64,000 nt of DNA from Gemmatimonadota bacterium (GTDB lineage Bacteria > Gemmatimonadota > Gemmatimonadetes > Longimicrobiales > Gaopeijiaceae): contig JABDLS010000051.1 of assembly GCA_013002885.1 (NCBI GenBank), forward strand, positions 1-64,000. The letters are read 5' to 3'. Made by a program: the position numbers and the translations under genes. Below, piece after piece: positions 1 through 8,761 of the stretch. Each line of letters begins with the position of its first letter. Within the stretch, counting starts at the first letter, position 1. A model generated the notes under the pieces. The model did not search any database. It was not told where the DNA came from and was given only the letters and a program-made list of their open reading frames with translations.

Positions 1-1145
1 GCCGCGCTGACGAAGACGAAGACCGCCGCTAGAGCGTCGGCGGAGTTGAAGTCCTCGTCCATAGCACTGCGGAAGTCGGACACCATCGTCTCTGCCAACG
101 CGGGGAGCCGTGAAGCGGTCGCCGCGTCGTCCGTCGTCAACCCTTCCAACCGGGCTTCGAAGTTCAGCAGACGCTGCACGGCCGCCTGAGACGCCTCGAG
201 GCCCGACCGGGTGAAGTTCAGATCGCCCCGGTAGTGGGAGGAGATGAGGAGGTGGCGGATGGCGGCGGGATCGTGGCCTTCCTCGAGGAGCTCCCGGACA
301 CGAATGAAGTTGCCCAGGGACTTGGACATCTTCTTGCCTTCCACGAAGAGGTGCTTCACGTGGAGCCAGTTTCGGACGAACGGCTTCCCCGTGGCGCCCT
401 CCGACTGGGCGATTTCGTTCTCGTGATGCGGGAAGACCAGGTCCTCGCCACCGAGGTGCATGTCGAGGGTCTCCCCGAGTTCGACGGTGCTCATGACAGA
501 GCACTCGAGGTGCCACCCAGGCCTCCCCCTCCCCCACGGCGAATCCCACGCGGCGCCGACCTCCTCGTCTTTCTCCGTCGCAGCCTTCCAGAGCGCGAAG
601 TCCCGAACGTCGTCCTTCTGGTACTCGTCCTGAGACACGCGTGCGCCCGACTTCAAAGTGGACGGATCGATGCCCTTGAGCTTGCCGTATTCCGGGAAGC
701 TCGAGATGGAGTAGTAGACGGCGCCGTCGGCGGCGGCGTAGGCATGGCCGCGCTCGACGAGTCGGCCGATGAAGGCGACCATCTGGTCGATGTAGTCCGT
801 CGCTCGGGGATAGATGTCCGCCGGCCGGATCCCCAGGGTGGCGCAGTCTGCGAGGAAAACCTCGCCGAAGGGCGCGGTGTGTTCACCGATGGAACTCCCG
901 GCTTCGTAGGCCGCATCAATGACCTTGTCGTCGACGTCGGTGAGGTTCATGACGAAGTCGACGTCGTAGCCGCTCCACTCGAGATGACGGTGGACGAGGT
1001 CGAAGAAGACGAAGGCCCTGAAGTTCCCGATGTGGGCGTGGCTGTAGATCGTCGGACCGCAGGCGTAGACCTTCGCTTTTCCGTCTTCGAGCGGAACGAA
1101 CGGCTCGACGGCTCGCGTGGCGGTGTTTCGGACCTTCAATGACAT
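1..1145 (-). CDS. cysS: cysteinyl-tRNA synthetase, 3' end cut by window
   Basis: Charges tRNA-Cys with cysteine in the cytoplasm. I read this frame from the minus strand because it runs off the left edge and is absent from the ORF track. It starts with ATG at 1145 as MSLKVRNTATRAVEP. The class I HIGH motif appears as HAHIGN at residues 36-41, preceded by CGPTIYS with a zinc-ligand cysteine. WHLECS near residue 210 carries another zinc ligand, and KKMSKSLGN is near residue 272. About 381 codons are present of the usual 460-490, so part of the C-terminal anticodon-binding region is missing only because the window ends. It follows pyrF by 19 bp and is probably the last gene of a long minus-strand operon. 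Confidence 0.97.
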   Translation of the reverse strand, partial: MSLKVRNTATRAVEPFVPLEDGKAKVYACGPTIYSHAHIGNFRAFVFFDLVHRHLEWSGYDVDFVMNLTDVDDKVIDAAYEAGSSIGEHTAPFGEVFLADCATLGIRPADIYPRATDYIDQMVAFIGRLVERGHAYAAADGAVYYSISSFPEYGKLKGIDPSTLKSGARVSQDEYQKDDVRDFALWKAATEKDEEVGAAWDSPWGRGRPGWHLECSVMSTVELGETLDMHLGGEDLVFPHHENEIAQSEGATGKPFVRNWLHVKHLFVEGKKMSKSLGNFIRVRELLEEGHDPAAIRHLLISSHYRGDLNFTRSGLEASQAAVQRLLNFEARLEGLTTDDAATASRLPALAETMVSDFRSAMDEDFNSADALAAVFVFVSA

Positions 1146-1164
1146 GGACTCGCGGTGTGCAGGT

Positions 1165-1878
1165 TCACGTGCGGGCGGCATCTGCCGACCGGATCTCTTC
1201 CATGACCGACGCCAGGGCGGCTGCTGGATCGGGGGCCTGGGTGATGGGCCGTCCGATGACCAGGTAGTCCGAGCCGGCCCGCACGGCGTCGGCCGGTGTG
1301 CTGACACGGTCCTGGTCGTCTGCGCTCGAGCCCGCAGGCCGGATCCCCGGCGTGACGATGAGGAAGTCGTCTCCGAAGTGGCTGCGGAGCCAGGAAGCCT
1401 CCAGAGCCGACGCGACGACTCCGTTCACGCCGGCACCGTGCGCGATGCGAGCCAGGCGGCCCACCTCCTCTCGAACGGAGCGGATCTCCCGATCCCAGAC
1501 CGTTCCCATTTCGTCGGGACTCAGCGACGTGAGCACGGTGACGGCGAGGAGGGCCAAGTCGCCTGAGCGTGCCCTTGCCGCGGCCTCCAGCATGGTGGGG
1601 CCTCCGGCTGCGTGGACTGTGAGGAGCTCCACCCCGAGGTCCGAAGCCACCGACACCGCTCGCGCCACCGTGGTGGGGATGTCGTGGAGCTTGAGATCGA
1701 GAAAGACGCGCTTGTCGCGTCGGACGAGCTCCTCCACGACGGCCGGACCGGACCGGGTGTAGAGCTCGAGGCCCACCTTGTAGAAGGTCGCCTGTGTGCC
1801 GAGGCGATCCACCAGCGTGAGGGCCTCCGTCGTCGTAGGCACGTCCAGAGGAATGATGACGCGGCTGACTCGGCTCAT
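1165..1878 (-). CDS. pyrF: orotidine 5'-phosphate decarboxylase
   Basis: Converts OMP to UMP in the last step of de novo pyrimidine synthesis. The 237-aa product begins MSRVSRVIIPLDVP, and the catalytic DxKxxD segment is present as LDLKLHDIPTT. VTPGIRP and YLVIGRPIT provide the conserved phosphate-binding end of the barrel. The ORF track gives a longer frame from 2562, but that extension is antisense-like filler inside pyrD. The ATG at 1878 overlaps the pyrD stop by 4 bp (ATGA), which suggests translational coupling. Length is normal for the bacterial family. Confidence 0.97.
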   Translation of the reverse strand: MSRVSRVIIPLDVPTTTEALTLVDRLGTQATFYKVGLELYTRSGPAVVEELVRRDKRVFLDLKLHDIPTTVARAVSVASDLGVELLTVHAAGGPTMLEAAARARSGDLALLAVTVLTSLSPDEMGTVWDREIRSVREEVGRLARIAHGAGVNGVVASALEASWLRSHFGDDFLIVTPGIRPAGSSADDQDRVSTPADAVRAGSDYLVIGRPITQAPDPAAALASVMEEIRSADAART

Positions 1879-2819
1879 GCGTGAACGCCCGAGCTCGGGT
1901 TCGCCGTCTCGTTCGCGCCGACGAGCCCCTCCCAACTCGGCACTCCGTGGCGCCGACCCCAACGTTGAAGACCGCGTACCAGATCCGTGGCCGCACGAGG
2001 CGCCGCGAAGGTGGCGGTACCGAGTTGCACCAACTGGGCCCCGGCCCGCGCGTACGCCACCGCGTCCGCCGGCCCGAACACACCTCCGACGCCCAGAATG
2101 GGCACGTCTGTCACCGCCCGGGCCTGCCCCACGGCCCGGAGGCCAGACGGCCTGAGCGAAGGCCCACTCATGCCGCCGGCACCCGCGCCGAGTTCGGCTT
2201 CTCCGGAAGCGGCATCGAGCAACACTCCAGGAAGCGTGTTCGTGAGCGTGAGCGCGTCTGCACCGGCGTCGACCGCCCGACGGACGGTCCCCGGGAGATC
2301 GGGGTCGTTGGGAGCCAGCTTCGCGGCGAGCAGTCGAGACGTTCGCCGCCGGCACCCGTCGACGATCTCTGCCACCGCGTCCGGGTCCAGCGCGAAGGGT
2401 GCCCCGTCCCGGCGCGCATCGTTGGGACACGAGAGGTTGAGCTCGAACCCGATGAAGCCGTCGCAGTCGTCGAGCCGTTCGATGAGCGCGTGGAACTCGG
2501 CGACGGTGTGCCCCGCGACGCTGACCAGAACCTTGGCCCGCCTGATATTTCGGGCGATCCACGGGAGCTTGTCACGGATGGCGCCTTCGACGCCGGGGTT
2601 GGCGAGGCCGATGGAGTTGAGCATTCCTCCCGAGAATTCGGTGACTCTGGGAGCCGGATTGCCCAGGCGCTCTTCGAGGGTGATCGACTTGGTCACGAAG
2701 CCGCCCAAAGCGTCGAGATCGAGAACGTCCTCCAGCTCCTTACCGAAGCCGCACGTGCCGGCGGCGAGGAGAACTGGATTCTGGAAGTCCTCCCCGAGAA
2801 GTCGCATGGAGAGCTTCAC
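1875..2819 (-). CDS. pyrD: dihydroorotate dehydrogenase, class 1B type catalytic subunit
   Basis: Oxidises dihydroorotate to orotate. The 314-aa FMN barrel protein starts MKLSMRLLGEDFQNPV and has GMLNSIGLANPG plus the catalytic-cysteine segment LNLSCPN, as in class 1B (PyrDB) enzymes. Class 1B enzymes normally pair with a PyrK electron-transfer subunit to use NAD. No pyrK is visible here, so it must be elsewhere or another acceptor is used. It overlaps the upstream lipoprotein gene and the downstream pyrF by 4 bp each. Confidence 0.94.
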   Translation of the reverse strand: MKLSMRLLGEDFQNPVLLAAGTCGFGKELEDVLDLDALGGFVTKSITLEERLGNPAPRVTEFSGGMLNSIGLANPGVEGAIRDKLPWIARNIRRAKVLVSVAGHTVAEFHALIERLDDCDGFIGFELNLSCPNDARRDGAPFALDPDAVAEIVDGCRRRTSRLLAAKLAPNDPDLPGTVRRAVDAGADALTLTNTLPGVLLDAASGEAELGAGAGGMSGPSLRPSGLRAVGQARAVTDVPILGVGGVFGPADAVAYARAGAQLVQLGTATFAAPRAATDLVRGLQRWGRRHGVPSWEGLVGANETANPSSGVHA

Positions 2820-4147
2820 TCTCGAGCCAACTCGTCCAACCGCACCTCCAACTCCTCTTCCAGGGCCTCGAACCCCGCGGCCGCGTCACCGAGGGCGGCC
2901 AGAACGTAAGGGTTGTCGCGGAAGGCCTCCAGTCGCCCGAGAAGCCATGCCCGATCCCCGGCCAATTCGGTCAGCTCCAACGCGGCGAGCAGGGCCTTCG
3001 CCTTCCAGGGCTCGTCGTGGGGTCCGTCGGCGTATGCCAGCATGAGCCCTCGCGCCACGTGATTCGCACCGAGGCGGTCGCGGGCTACCTCCCCTGCAGC
3101 GAAGAGACCTATGGGGTCGTCGAGACCGGCGTTGGCGTAGTCATCGACCTGGGCGAGGTCGGCGAGGAGAGCGGCGACCCGGTCGTCTGCGCCCGCGGGC
3201 AGGAGGACGGCCCGGACCTGAGCCAGCTGCTGGAGGTCGAAGGCCCGTGCGAAGCGCCAACTCGCCAGCAGGATTCGGGCGTCGGCCGCCGTGAGGCCAA
3301 GCCCCGACGCCACCCTCTCGGCCTGCTGCCGCGCCGACGCCGTGTCACCTGCCTCGTGGAGGAGCGCTGCGCGGCGGAGGGACACCCGTCCACGCGCGGC
3401 ACGGTCCCAGGCAGCGTCTTCGACGTCATCGAGCAGCTCGGCGGCTTCGGCCGCGCTCCACGCGTGACGAGCCTCGGCCGTGAGGGCGACGATCGAATCA
3501 GTCCGAGTACCCGCCTCCCGATGGGAAAAGAGCCGTTGCATGGCTCGCCGGCCGCCTTCCCTGTCGCCTTGGACGACACTCCACCGCAGGGCCGTCAGGC
3601 CCGCGACCGTGCGAAGCCCGGGCGCGATATCGGCGGCACGGTCCAGGTCCCACCACCCGTGCTCGACCAAGGACCGCTCCAGGAAGATCCCCCCTCTCAG
3701 GAGATGAGCCTCCGCGGCCGCTCGATCCGACAGGTCACCGTCGAGCGCGGCGTTGAGGCGTTCCAGGGCCCGACCCCTATCGCCCATCTCCAGGGCGACT
3801 GCGGCGAAGTACACCTCCAGATCGCGCCTTGCCTCGCAGGATCCCTCGGTACGACCGGCACGTTCGAACGCCGCTCGGGCAGCCCGGAGATCGCCGAGGC
3901 GAAGCTGGGACCGACCGAGGAGAACGAGCGCATCGCACGCCCACTCGCTCTCCGGTCGGGCGCGGTAGGCTTCACCGGTCTTCCGAACCACCTCCGTGAA
4001 CTGGGCACGGGAAAGTGAGTCGCGCCCGCCTTGCCGGTACTCCTCGCCCACATCGAACAGGCGCTGGGCGTTGTGAATGACGTTGTGGTAGGCGCACGCA
4101 GTGACCAGGGGCAGGCACACCAGCGCCACCAGTCGGGTTCGCCTCAA
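2816..4147 (-). CDS. TPR-type lipoprotein, unknown function
   Basis: A 443-aa protein with a probable lipoprotein signal: RRTRLVALVCLPLVTAC, with cysteine following a lipobox-like VTA. I place the start at a TTG (4147) that overlaps the amidase stop codon. A GGGAGGAG ribosome site lies just upstream, and the longer track ORF from 4426 runs through the amidase gene. The rest is Ala/Leu/Arg-rich helix-turn-helix repeats typical of TPR proteins (for example LGRSQLRLGDLRAARAAFERA). It is probably anchored facing the periplasm. Its coupling to an amidase suggests a scaffold or regulator role in the cell wall, but that is inference from position only. Confidence 0.82.
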   Translation of the reverse strand: MRRTRLVALVCLPLVTACAYHNVIHNAQRLFDVGEEYRQGGRDSLSRAQFTEVVRKTGEAYRARPESEWACDALVLLGRSQLRLGDLRAARAAFERAGRTEGSCEARRDLEVYFAAVALEMGDRGRALERLNAALDGDLSDRAAAEAHLLRGGIFLERSLVEHGWWDLDRAADIAPGLRTVAGLTALRWSVVQGDREGGRRAMQRLFSHREAGTRTDSIVALTAEARHAWSAAEAAELLDDVEDAAWDRAARGRVSLRRAALLHEAGDTASARQQAERVASGLGLTAADARILLASWRFARAFDLQQLAQVRAVLLPAGADDRVAALLADLAQVDDYANAGLDDPIGLFAAGEVARDRLGANHVARGLMLAYADGPHDEPWKAKALLAALELTELAGDRAWLLGRLEAFRDNPYVLAALGDAAAGFEALEEELEVRLDELARE

Positions 4148-5481
4148 CGCTCCTCCCGGTCGCTCCCGAGACCATTCCCCGGGGGATACCGCTCGAAAAA
4201 GCGTTCCACCGCGTCGGCGATGGCAGCGGCGGCATCTCGGTGAAAACCCCCCGTCCCCATCAGTCGGCCTTCGGTGGAGTTGGAGAGATACCCGAGCTCG
4301 ACGAGGACGGAGGGCATGAGAGCATTGGTAAGCACGGCCAGCACGCCTTGCTTCACGCCTCGGTTCGGGCCTGGGTGGACGTCGTCCAACTCGTCCTGAA
4401 CCAACGACGCCAGATCCTCGGACCAATGAGCGTGTTCGTAGTTCTTGAGGTCCCGCAGAATGAAATCGATGTCTGCCACCGACTCCTCGTCGACGTTCTG
4501 CGGATTCATGGTTATGGACGCGTTCTCGATGGCCGAGACCCTTCGCTCATGCTCCGTGCGCGCATCGGAGAGGAAGTAGGTCTCGAAGCCGCGAGCCTCC
4601 CGACGAGCCGGGAAGGAGTTGGCGTGAATCGAGACGAAGATGCCGGGGCGCTCCCCCTTGATGTCCGTCGCGATGAGCCCCCGCTCCCAGACATCCACGA
4701 ACGTGTCGTCGTCACGGATGAGGTGGACCTCCAGGTCCGGGTTCCTCCGCAGCACCTCGGCGACGCGCAGTCCGACCTCGAGGGCGACATTCTTCTCACG
4801 AATGCCGTCAGGTCCGAGGGCACCCGGGTCCACACCGCCGTGCCCGGGGTCGATGACGACGACCCGAACTCCATCATAAGGCGACGGTCCCGCCTCTCGG
4901 ACCTCGTCGGCCGACATCGGTCCGTCCTCCATACCCCCTCCGGAGGATACCGGTGAGAGAGGCTCTGATCCGCCGGCCGTTGGCCTCAGTTCGTCGAGGC
5001 GGTCCAGTTCCTCGCCGATGAGGCTGATGTCCCCCGCCCGGAGGAGAGAACGATCGCCCGAGTAGTCGTAGAGCCCGGGAAGCCGTCGAGGAAGGAAGTC
5101 GGTGAGGAGTTGGAGGGGGACGAAGAGGTTCGAGCCCGCCCTGTATGGGGCGTCCGTAAACTGGAGAACGAGACCGTCCCATCGGAAGAAGGGCGAGCCG
5201 ACCTGTAGGCTCACCGCCATCTCACCCGCGGCGGAAATCGTCACCCCCGAGCCCTCGGCAATCACGGTCCATCCGAGATCGGACAGGACCGAGATGGGGA
5301 CGGCCGCGTATCCGCGATCAATGAGAACGGAGACCCGGGACGTCGAACCGTCCTCCCGCTGGATGTCCAGGCGAGGCTGAGACTGGGCGGCTCCGACGCG
5401 AGGGGTCGCGGCGGTGAGCACCACGGCGACCAGGGCGAGCCTCGAGAGGTGGCGCCCAGGCCGGGGGCTCGGTTCGGTCAC
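4144..5481 (-). CDS. N-acetylmuramoyl-L-alanine amidase (Amidase_3) with N-terminal copper-amine-oxidase-like domain
   Basis: Periplasmic zinc amidase that removes stem peptides from peptidoglycan. The 445-aa protein has a signal peptide (LSRLALVAVVLTAATPRVGAAQ). A region at about residues 35-140 resembles the copper amine oxidase N-terminal domain often found on cell-wall enzymes. The Amidase_3 domain runs from about 205 to 430. The expected zinc ligands and catalytic glutamates are visible: DPGHGG (211-216), Glu in REKN (about 229), SIHAN (284-288) and VELGYLS (394-400). Its start overlaps smpB by 4 bp and its end overlaps the TPR lipoprotein, so the three are likely co-translated. Confidence 0.93.
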   Translation of the reverse strand: MTEPSPRPGRHLSRLALVAVVLTAATPRVGAAQSQPRLDIQREDGSTSRVSVLIDRGYAAVPISVLSDLGWTVIAEGSGVTISAAGEMAVSLQVGSPFFRWDGLVLQFTDAPYRAGSNLFVPLQLLTDFLPRRLPGLYDYSGDRSLLRAGDISLIGEELDRLDELRPTAGGSEPLSPVSSGGGMEDGPMSADEVREAGPSPYDGVRVVVIDPGHGGVDPGALGPDGIREKNVALEVGLRVAEVLRRNPDLEVHLIRDDDTFVDVWERGLIATDIKGERPGIFVSIHANSFPARREARGFETYFLSDARTEHERRVSAIENASITMNPQNVDEESVADIDFILRDLKNYEHAHWSEDLASLVQDELDDVHPGPNRGVKQGVLAVLTNALMPSVLVELGYLSNSTEGRLMGTGGFHRDAAAAIADAVERFFERYPPGNGLGSDREER

Positions 5482-5939
5482 GAGTACTCCCCCATAGCCC
5501 GCTCGGCCTCCCGTTCCTGCTGTTTCCGCTTCAGGGACTCCCTCTTGTCATGGAGCTTCTTGCCGCGCCCGACGGCGAGGAGGACCTTGGCGTACCCACC
5601 TCGGAAGTAGATCTCGAGAGGAACGAGGGTCAGCCCCTTCTCCTCTGTCTGGACGGCGAGCTCGCGGATCTGGTTGCGATGAAGAAGAAGGCGTCGCGGC
5701 CGCACCGGATCTTCGTTGAACCGGTTGGCCTGCTCGTAGGGACTGATGTGGAGGCTGTGGAGCCACACCTCCCGTCCGTCTACCCTCGCGAAGGAATCCT
5801 GGAAAGCCATGGCGCCATCCCGGAGCGATTTGACCTCCGGACCCCTGAGCTCCATCCCGGCCTCGACCGTCTCGAGGATCTCGTACTCGTGGCGCGCTTT
5901 CCGATTCCGGGCAACGACTTTCCGCGCATCCTCGCTCAC
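5478..5939 (-). CDS. smpB: SsrA-binding protein SmpB
   Basis: Binds tmRNA and brings it to stalled ribosomes for trans-translation. The 153-aa protein contains the typical blocks NRKARHEYEILET, GPEVKSLRDG and RRLLLHRNQI, with a Lys/Arg-rich tail (KKLHDKRESLKRKQQ). I choose the GTG at 5939, which overlaps the stop of the upstream membrane-protein gene as GTGA. The track ORF from 6113 lies in antisense-like extension. No tmRNA gene is seen in the window. Confidence 0.96.
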   Translation of the reverse strand: MSEDARKVVARNRKARHEYEILETVEAGMELRGPEVKSLRDGAMAFQDSFARVDGREVWLHSLHISPYEQANRFNEDPVRPRRLLLHRNQIRELAVQTEEKGLTLVPLEIYFRGGYAKVLLAVGRGKKLHDKRESLKRKQQEREAERAMGEYS

Positions 5940-6772
5940 CCTTCGAATGTCTCCACGCCGACCCGACTCGCCTTTCTCATGTTCGCCACCTGAGCGACTT
6001 CTCCGCCCAGGATAAACACTAGCGATTCGTAATAGATCCAGAAGAAGAAGACGCCCACAGTGGCCAGATTCCCCAGCGTGGTGCGGAAATTCGCGATGTC
6101 GGTCACGTACCACGAGAAGGCGAATTTCAGCGACTCGTGCGCCACCGCCGCGAAGGTCGCCGCGACGACTGCCGTGCGGAACGGAATGGGTCGGTAGGGC
6201 ACGTACCGATAAAGGAGGAAGAGGAGCGTCCAGATCGACAGGAACGAGATGCTGTAGCCCAGGAAGCGGTCCATGATGGAGAGGGCCGAGCCCTGAATGC
6301 CGAGGAAGGAAACCCCGTAATCGACCGTCGAGGTGATGAGGACCGTGGCCGTGAGGTTCAGGGTCAGGAGAACGATCCCGATCATCACCGCCGCGACATC
6401 GAAGAGCTTGCCGTGCAGCGGGTTTCGCTTGGCCCCGATGTCGAAGGTCTCCCGGAGTCCGACCCGTAGAGAGGCAGCCAGACGCGTAGCGATCCAGAGG
6501 AGGAAGATCGAGCCGGCGATGGTGAAGCCGGTACGCCCGTCCAGTAGTGACTGGACGAGGGACTCCACCAGCAACGTGATCTCGCCCTCTGCTCCCTGGG
6601 GAAGGTTGTCCGTCAGGAGGCCGACCACGAAACGGGTAGGATCTCCGAAGCTGGGTAGCACGAAGCCGGCGATCCCGATCCCCAGGAGCACCAGGGGGAA
6701 GATGGCCAGGATGAGGTTGAAGGCGACGGCGCCGGCGAGGAAGAAGACCTCGTCGTCATCGCACTTCTCCAC
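5936..6772 (-). CDS. YihY/UPF0761-type inner-membrane protein
   Basis: A 278-aa protein with about six hydrophobic segments. It has the features of the YihY family (once misnamed RNase BN): VAFNLILAIFPLVLLGIG near the N-terminus, LRVGLRETFDIG in the middle and SWYVTDIANFRTTLGNLATVGVFFFWIYY near the C-terminus. Its function is not established. The assigned start is a GTG at 6772, but the same frame is open upstream without ATG or GTG. The true N-terminus could therefore be a few residues longer from a rare codon. It lies 59 bp after the YtxH-like gene and overlaps smpB by 4 bp. Confidence 0.85.
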   Translation of the reverse strand: MEKCDDDEVFFLAGAVAFNLILAIFPLVLLGIGIAGFVLPSFGDPTRFVVGLLTDNLPQGAEGEITLLVESLVQSLLDGRTGFTIAGSIFLLWIATRLAASLRVGLRETFDIGAKRNPLHGKLFDVAAVMIGIVLLTLNLTATVLITSTVDYGVSFLGIQGSALSIMDRFLGYSISFLSIWTLLFLLYRYVPYRPIPFRTAVVAATFAAVAHESLKFAFSWYVTDIANFRTTLGNLATVGVFFFWIYYESLVFILGGEVAQVANMRKASRVGVETFEG

Positions 6773-6831
6773 CAGTCGCCGGCCGAACTCCCGCAGTCGG
6801 TGCCCGAGCCGATGGTGCCTGGGCTTCGAGG

Positions 6832-7248
6832 TCAGTCTTCGGGCTCTTCGGCTCCCGCGGCGACCGTCTCACGCGCGGCGGAGACACCCGCGCGGTACGC
6901 CGCCTTGGACCGCTCCAGCTTCTGCTCCAGATCGGTGCGAGCTTCCGTCGCCGCCTCACGACCAGCGGTCACGGCGTCGCGCACCTCGTCGTAACGACTC
7001 TGTACACCCTCGCGGGCCTCATCGAGCCGCTCTTCGAGCTGCTTTTGAGCCTCCCTGACTCGCTCCTCGGCCGCGATCCGCAGCTTACGAGCCTGTTCCT
7101 TCAACTCTTCCTGCGTCTCTTCCCCGCTCTTCGGGGCAAGGAGCAGCGCTACTCCGGCGCCCACCAGGGCACCGAGGACGAACGATCCGACGCCGCCCGA
7201 ACGGTCTCGTTCGATGACGATGTATGGCACTTCGTCGTGGTCTCTCAT
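6832..7248 (-). CDS. YtxH-domain membrane-anchored coiled-coil protein
   Basis: A 138-aa protein. I use the ATG at 7248 (MRDHDEVPYIVIERD) because a GGGAGAGACAG stretch sits just upstream; the ORF track starts 15 codons earlier. It has one glycine-rich transmembrane segment, SFVLGALVGAGVALLLAPKSG, the hallmark of YtxH proteins. A long charged alpha-helical tail follows, with coiled-coil character (ELKEQARKLRIAAEERVRE). Family members are often stress-related, but their mechanism is unknown. It is probably the first gene of the operon leading to smpB. Confidence 0.85.
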   Translation of the reverse strand: MRDHDEVPYIVIERDRSGGVGSFVLGALVGAGVALLLAPKSGEETQEELKEQARKLRIAAEERVREAQKQLEERLDEAREGVQSRYDEVRDAVTAGREAATEARTDLEQKLERSKAAYRAGVSAARETVAAGAEEPED

Positions 7249-7372
7249 CTGTCTCTCCCGTGAAGAAGGTTCGAAGCACGGGTCCGCCCACAAAGATAAC
7301 CAGTCGCCTGAACTCCAGCACGGCCGGTCTGCGGGCGACCCGACATGGCGCTCGAAACCCTGGTCGCGGCGC

Positions 7373-8761
7373 CTAGAGCACCCACCGCGGGTCGACCTCC
7401 GCCAGTTCCGGCCGCTCGAAGCCTTCGCGCCCCATGAGGCCGTACGTCAGGCGCTTGCCCAACTCCACTCCAGGCTGGTCGAGAGGATTCACGTCGTACA
7501 ACGCCCCCGCGTACACCGTGGCGATCTGAAATAGCATGAAGAGCTGGCCGAGGGCTTCTTCGTCCACCCGCGGTAGGTGGAGGGTGGCGTTGGGCCGCCC
7601 CCGCAGCCGCAGCGCTTCGGCGCTGGCTGCCCGCTCGGCGTCGAGAAGCTCCTCCAGTGTGTGACCTCCCAGGTAGGCGATAGAGACGATGCCGGGATGG
7701 CGATCGGGAATCTCCATGCTGGTCCCTACGTCGTCGACGCCGACGAAGACCACCACCTTGTCCCTCGGACCTTCCATGAAGAGCTGCATGAGGGAGTGCT
7801 GGTCCGTGGCGCCGATGGAGGCCAGCGGAGTGGGACCGGTTTCTGCCTTCTCGCCGGAGCGCGTCGCGGCCTTCCCGAGGCTCTCCGCCCAGAGTTGTTG
7901 GAACCACAGGGCTACGGGCCGCAGACGGTCCGAGTAGGGCATGAGGACGTGGATGCCCTGCCCCATCGCCGTGTCGGCATGGTGGAGTAGGGTCCCGAGC
8001 ATGCCTGCCGGATTGTCGGTGAGCTCGTCGGTAGCGCAGCGCTCGACCATGTCGGCAGCTCCGGCAAGGAGCGCGCGTGGATCAACACCACAGACCGCTG
8101 CAGGCAGGAGACCCACCGGAGACAGGACGGAAAAGCGCCCGCCGACATTCTCCGGAACGGGGAGCATCGGGATGTCCTCGGCGTCGCCGATCTGGCGAAG
8201 GGCACCTGCGGCCGGATCCGTCGTGAACAGAAAATGCCCACGGGCTTTGTCCGCTCCCACCGCCGCTTCGATCCAACCACGGGCCACCAGATACTGGGCC
8301 ATGGTCTCCGCAGTCGCCCCCGACTTGGAGACGACGTTGAACATGGTCTGCCTCGGCTCGAGGCGATCCAGAAGAGCGGCCAACGTCACCGGATCGGGAT
8401 TGTCGACGACGTGGAGCCGTGGAAAGTGGTCCCGGCTCTCTTCGGAGCGATCGTTCCATCCAGGGCCCAGGAGTGCCTCCTTCAAGGAGACGGCCCCGAG
8501 GCCGGACCCCCCGATGCCAAGCACCACGACGTCCTGGAACCACTGACCAAACCCGTCGGCGAGTTCGACGACACGGTCCACGTTCTCCGCGGAGAACGGC
8601 AGGTCGTAGAAGCCGAGGACACCCGTCCCTCGCAACTCCTCGACCTCGGCATGAGCCGTCCGGAATCGGTCGGCAAGAACACCTTCGAGGAGGGCCTCAT
8701 CGACGCCCCCTTCCAGTCGGGACGCCAGGAGGTTTCCAAAGTCGAATCGAATGCGTTTCAT
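7373..8761 (-). CDS. pgi: glucose-6-phosphate isomerase
   Basis: Interconverts glucose 6-phosphate and fructose 6-phosphate. The 462-aa protein belongs to the shorter bacterial form. Visible motifs are the sugar-phosphate loop VVLGIGGSGLGA, NVVSKSGATAET, the signature GGRFSVLSPVGLLP, ATDQHSLMQLF and the C-terminal NPLDQPGVELGK. It overlaps the MBL-hydrolase gene by 4 bp and is the third gene of a pyk-MBL-pgi operon, placing two glycolytic enzymes together. Confidence 0.96.
   Translation of the reverse strand: MKRIRFDFGNLLASRLEGGVDEALLEGVLADRFRTAHAEVEELRGTGVLGFYDLPFSAENVDRVVELADGFGQWFQDVVVLGIGGSGLGAVSLKEALLGPGWNDRSEESRDHFPRLHVVDNPDPVTLAALLDRLEPRQTMFNVVSKSGATAETMAQYLVARGWIEAAVGADKARGHFLFTTDPAAGALRQIGDAEDIPMLPVPENVGGRFSVLSPVGLLPAAVCGVDPRALLAGAADMVERCATDELTDNPAGMLGTLLHHADTAMGQGIHVLMPYSDRLRPVALWFQQLWAESLGKAATRSGEKAETGPTPLASIGATDQHSLMQLFMEGPRDKVVVFVGVDDVGTSMEIPDRHPGIVSIAYLGGHTLEELLDAERAASAEALRLRGRPNATLHLPRVDEEALGQLFMLFQIATVYAGALYDVNPLDQPGVELGKRLTYGLMGREGFERPELAEVDPRWVL

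Noticed and set aside
234-1142. 302-aa plus-strand ORF opposite cysS
   Set aside because: It is a GC-rich antisense frame over a clear cysS; its residues (many Arg, Gly, Asp, Val) lack any family pattern.
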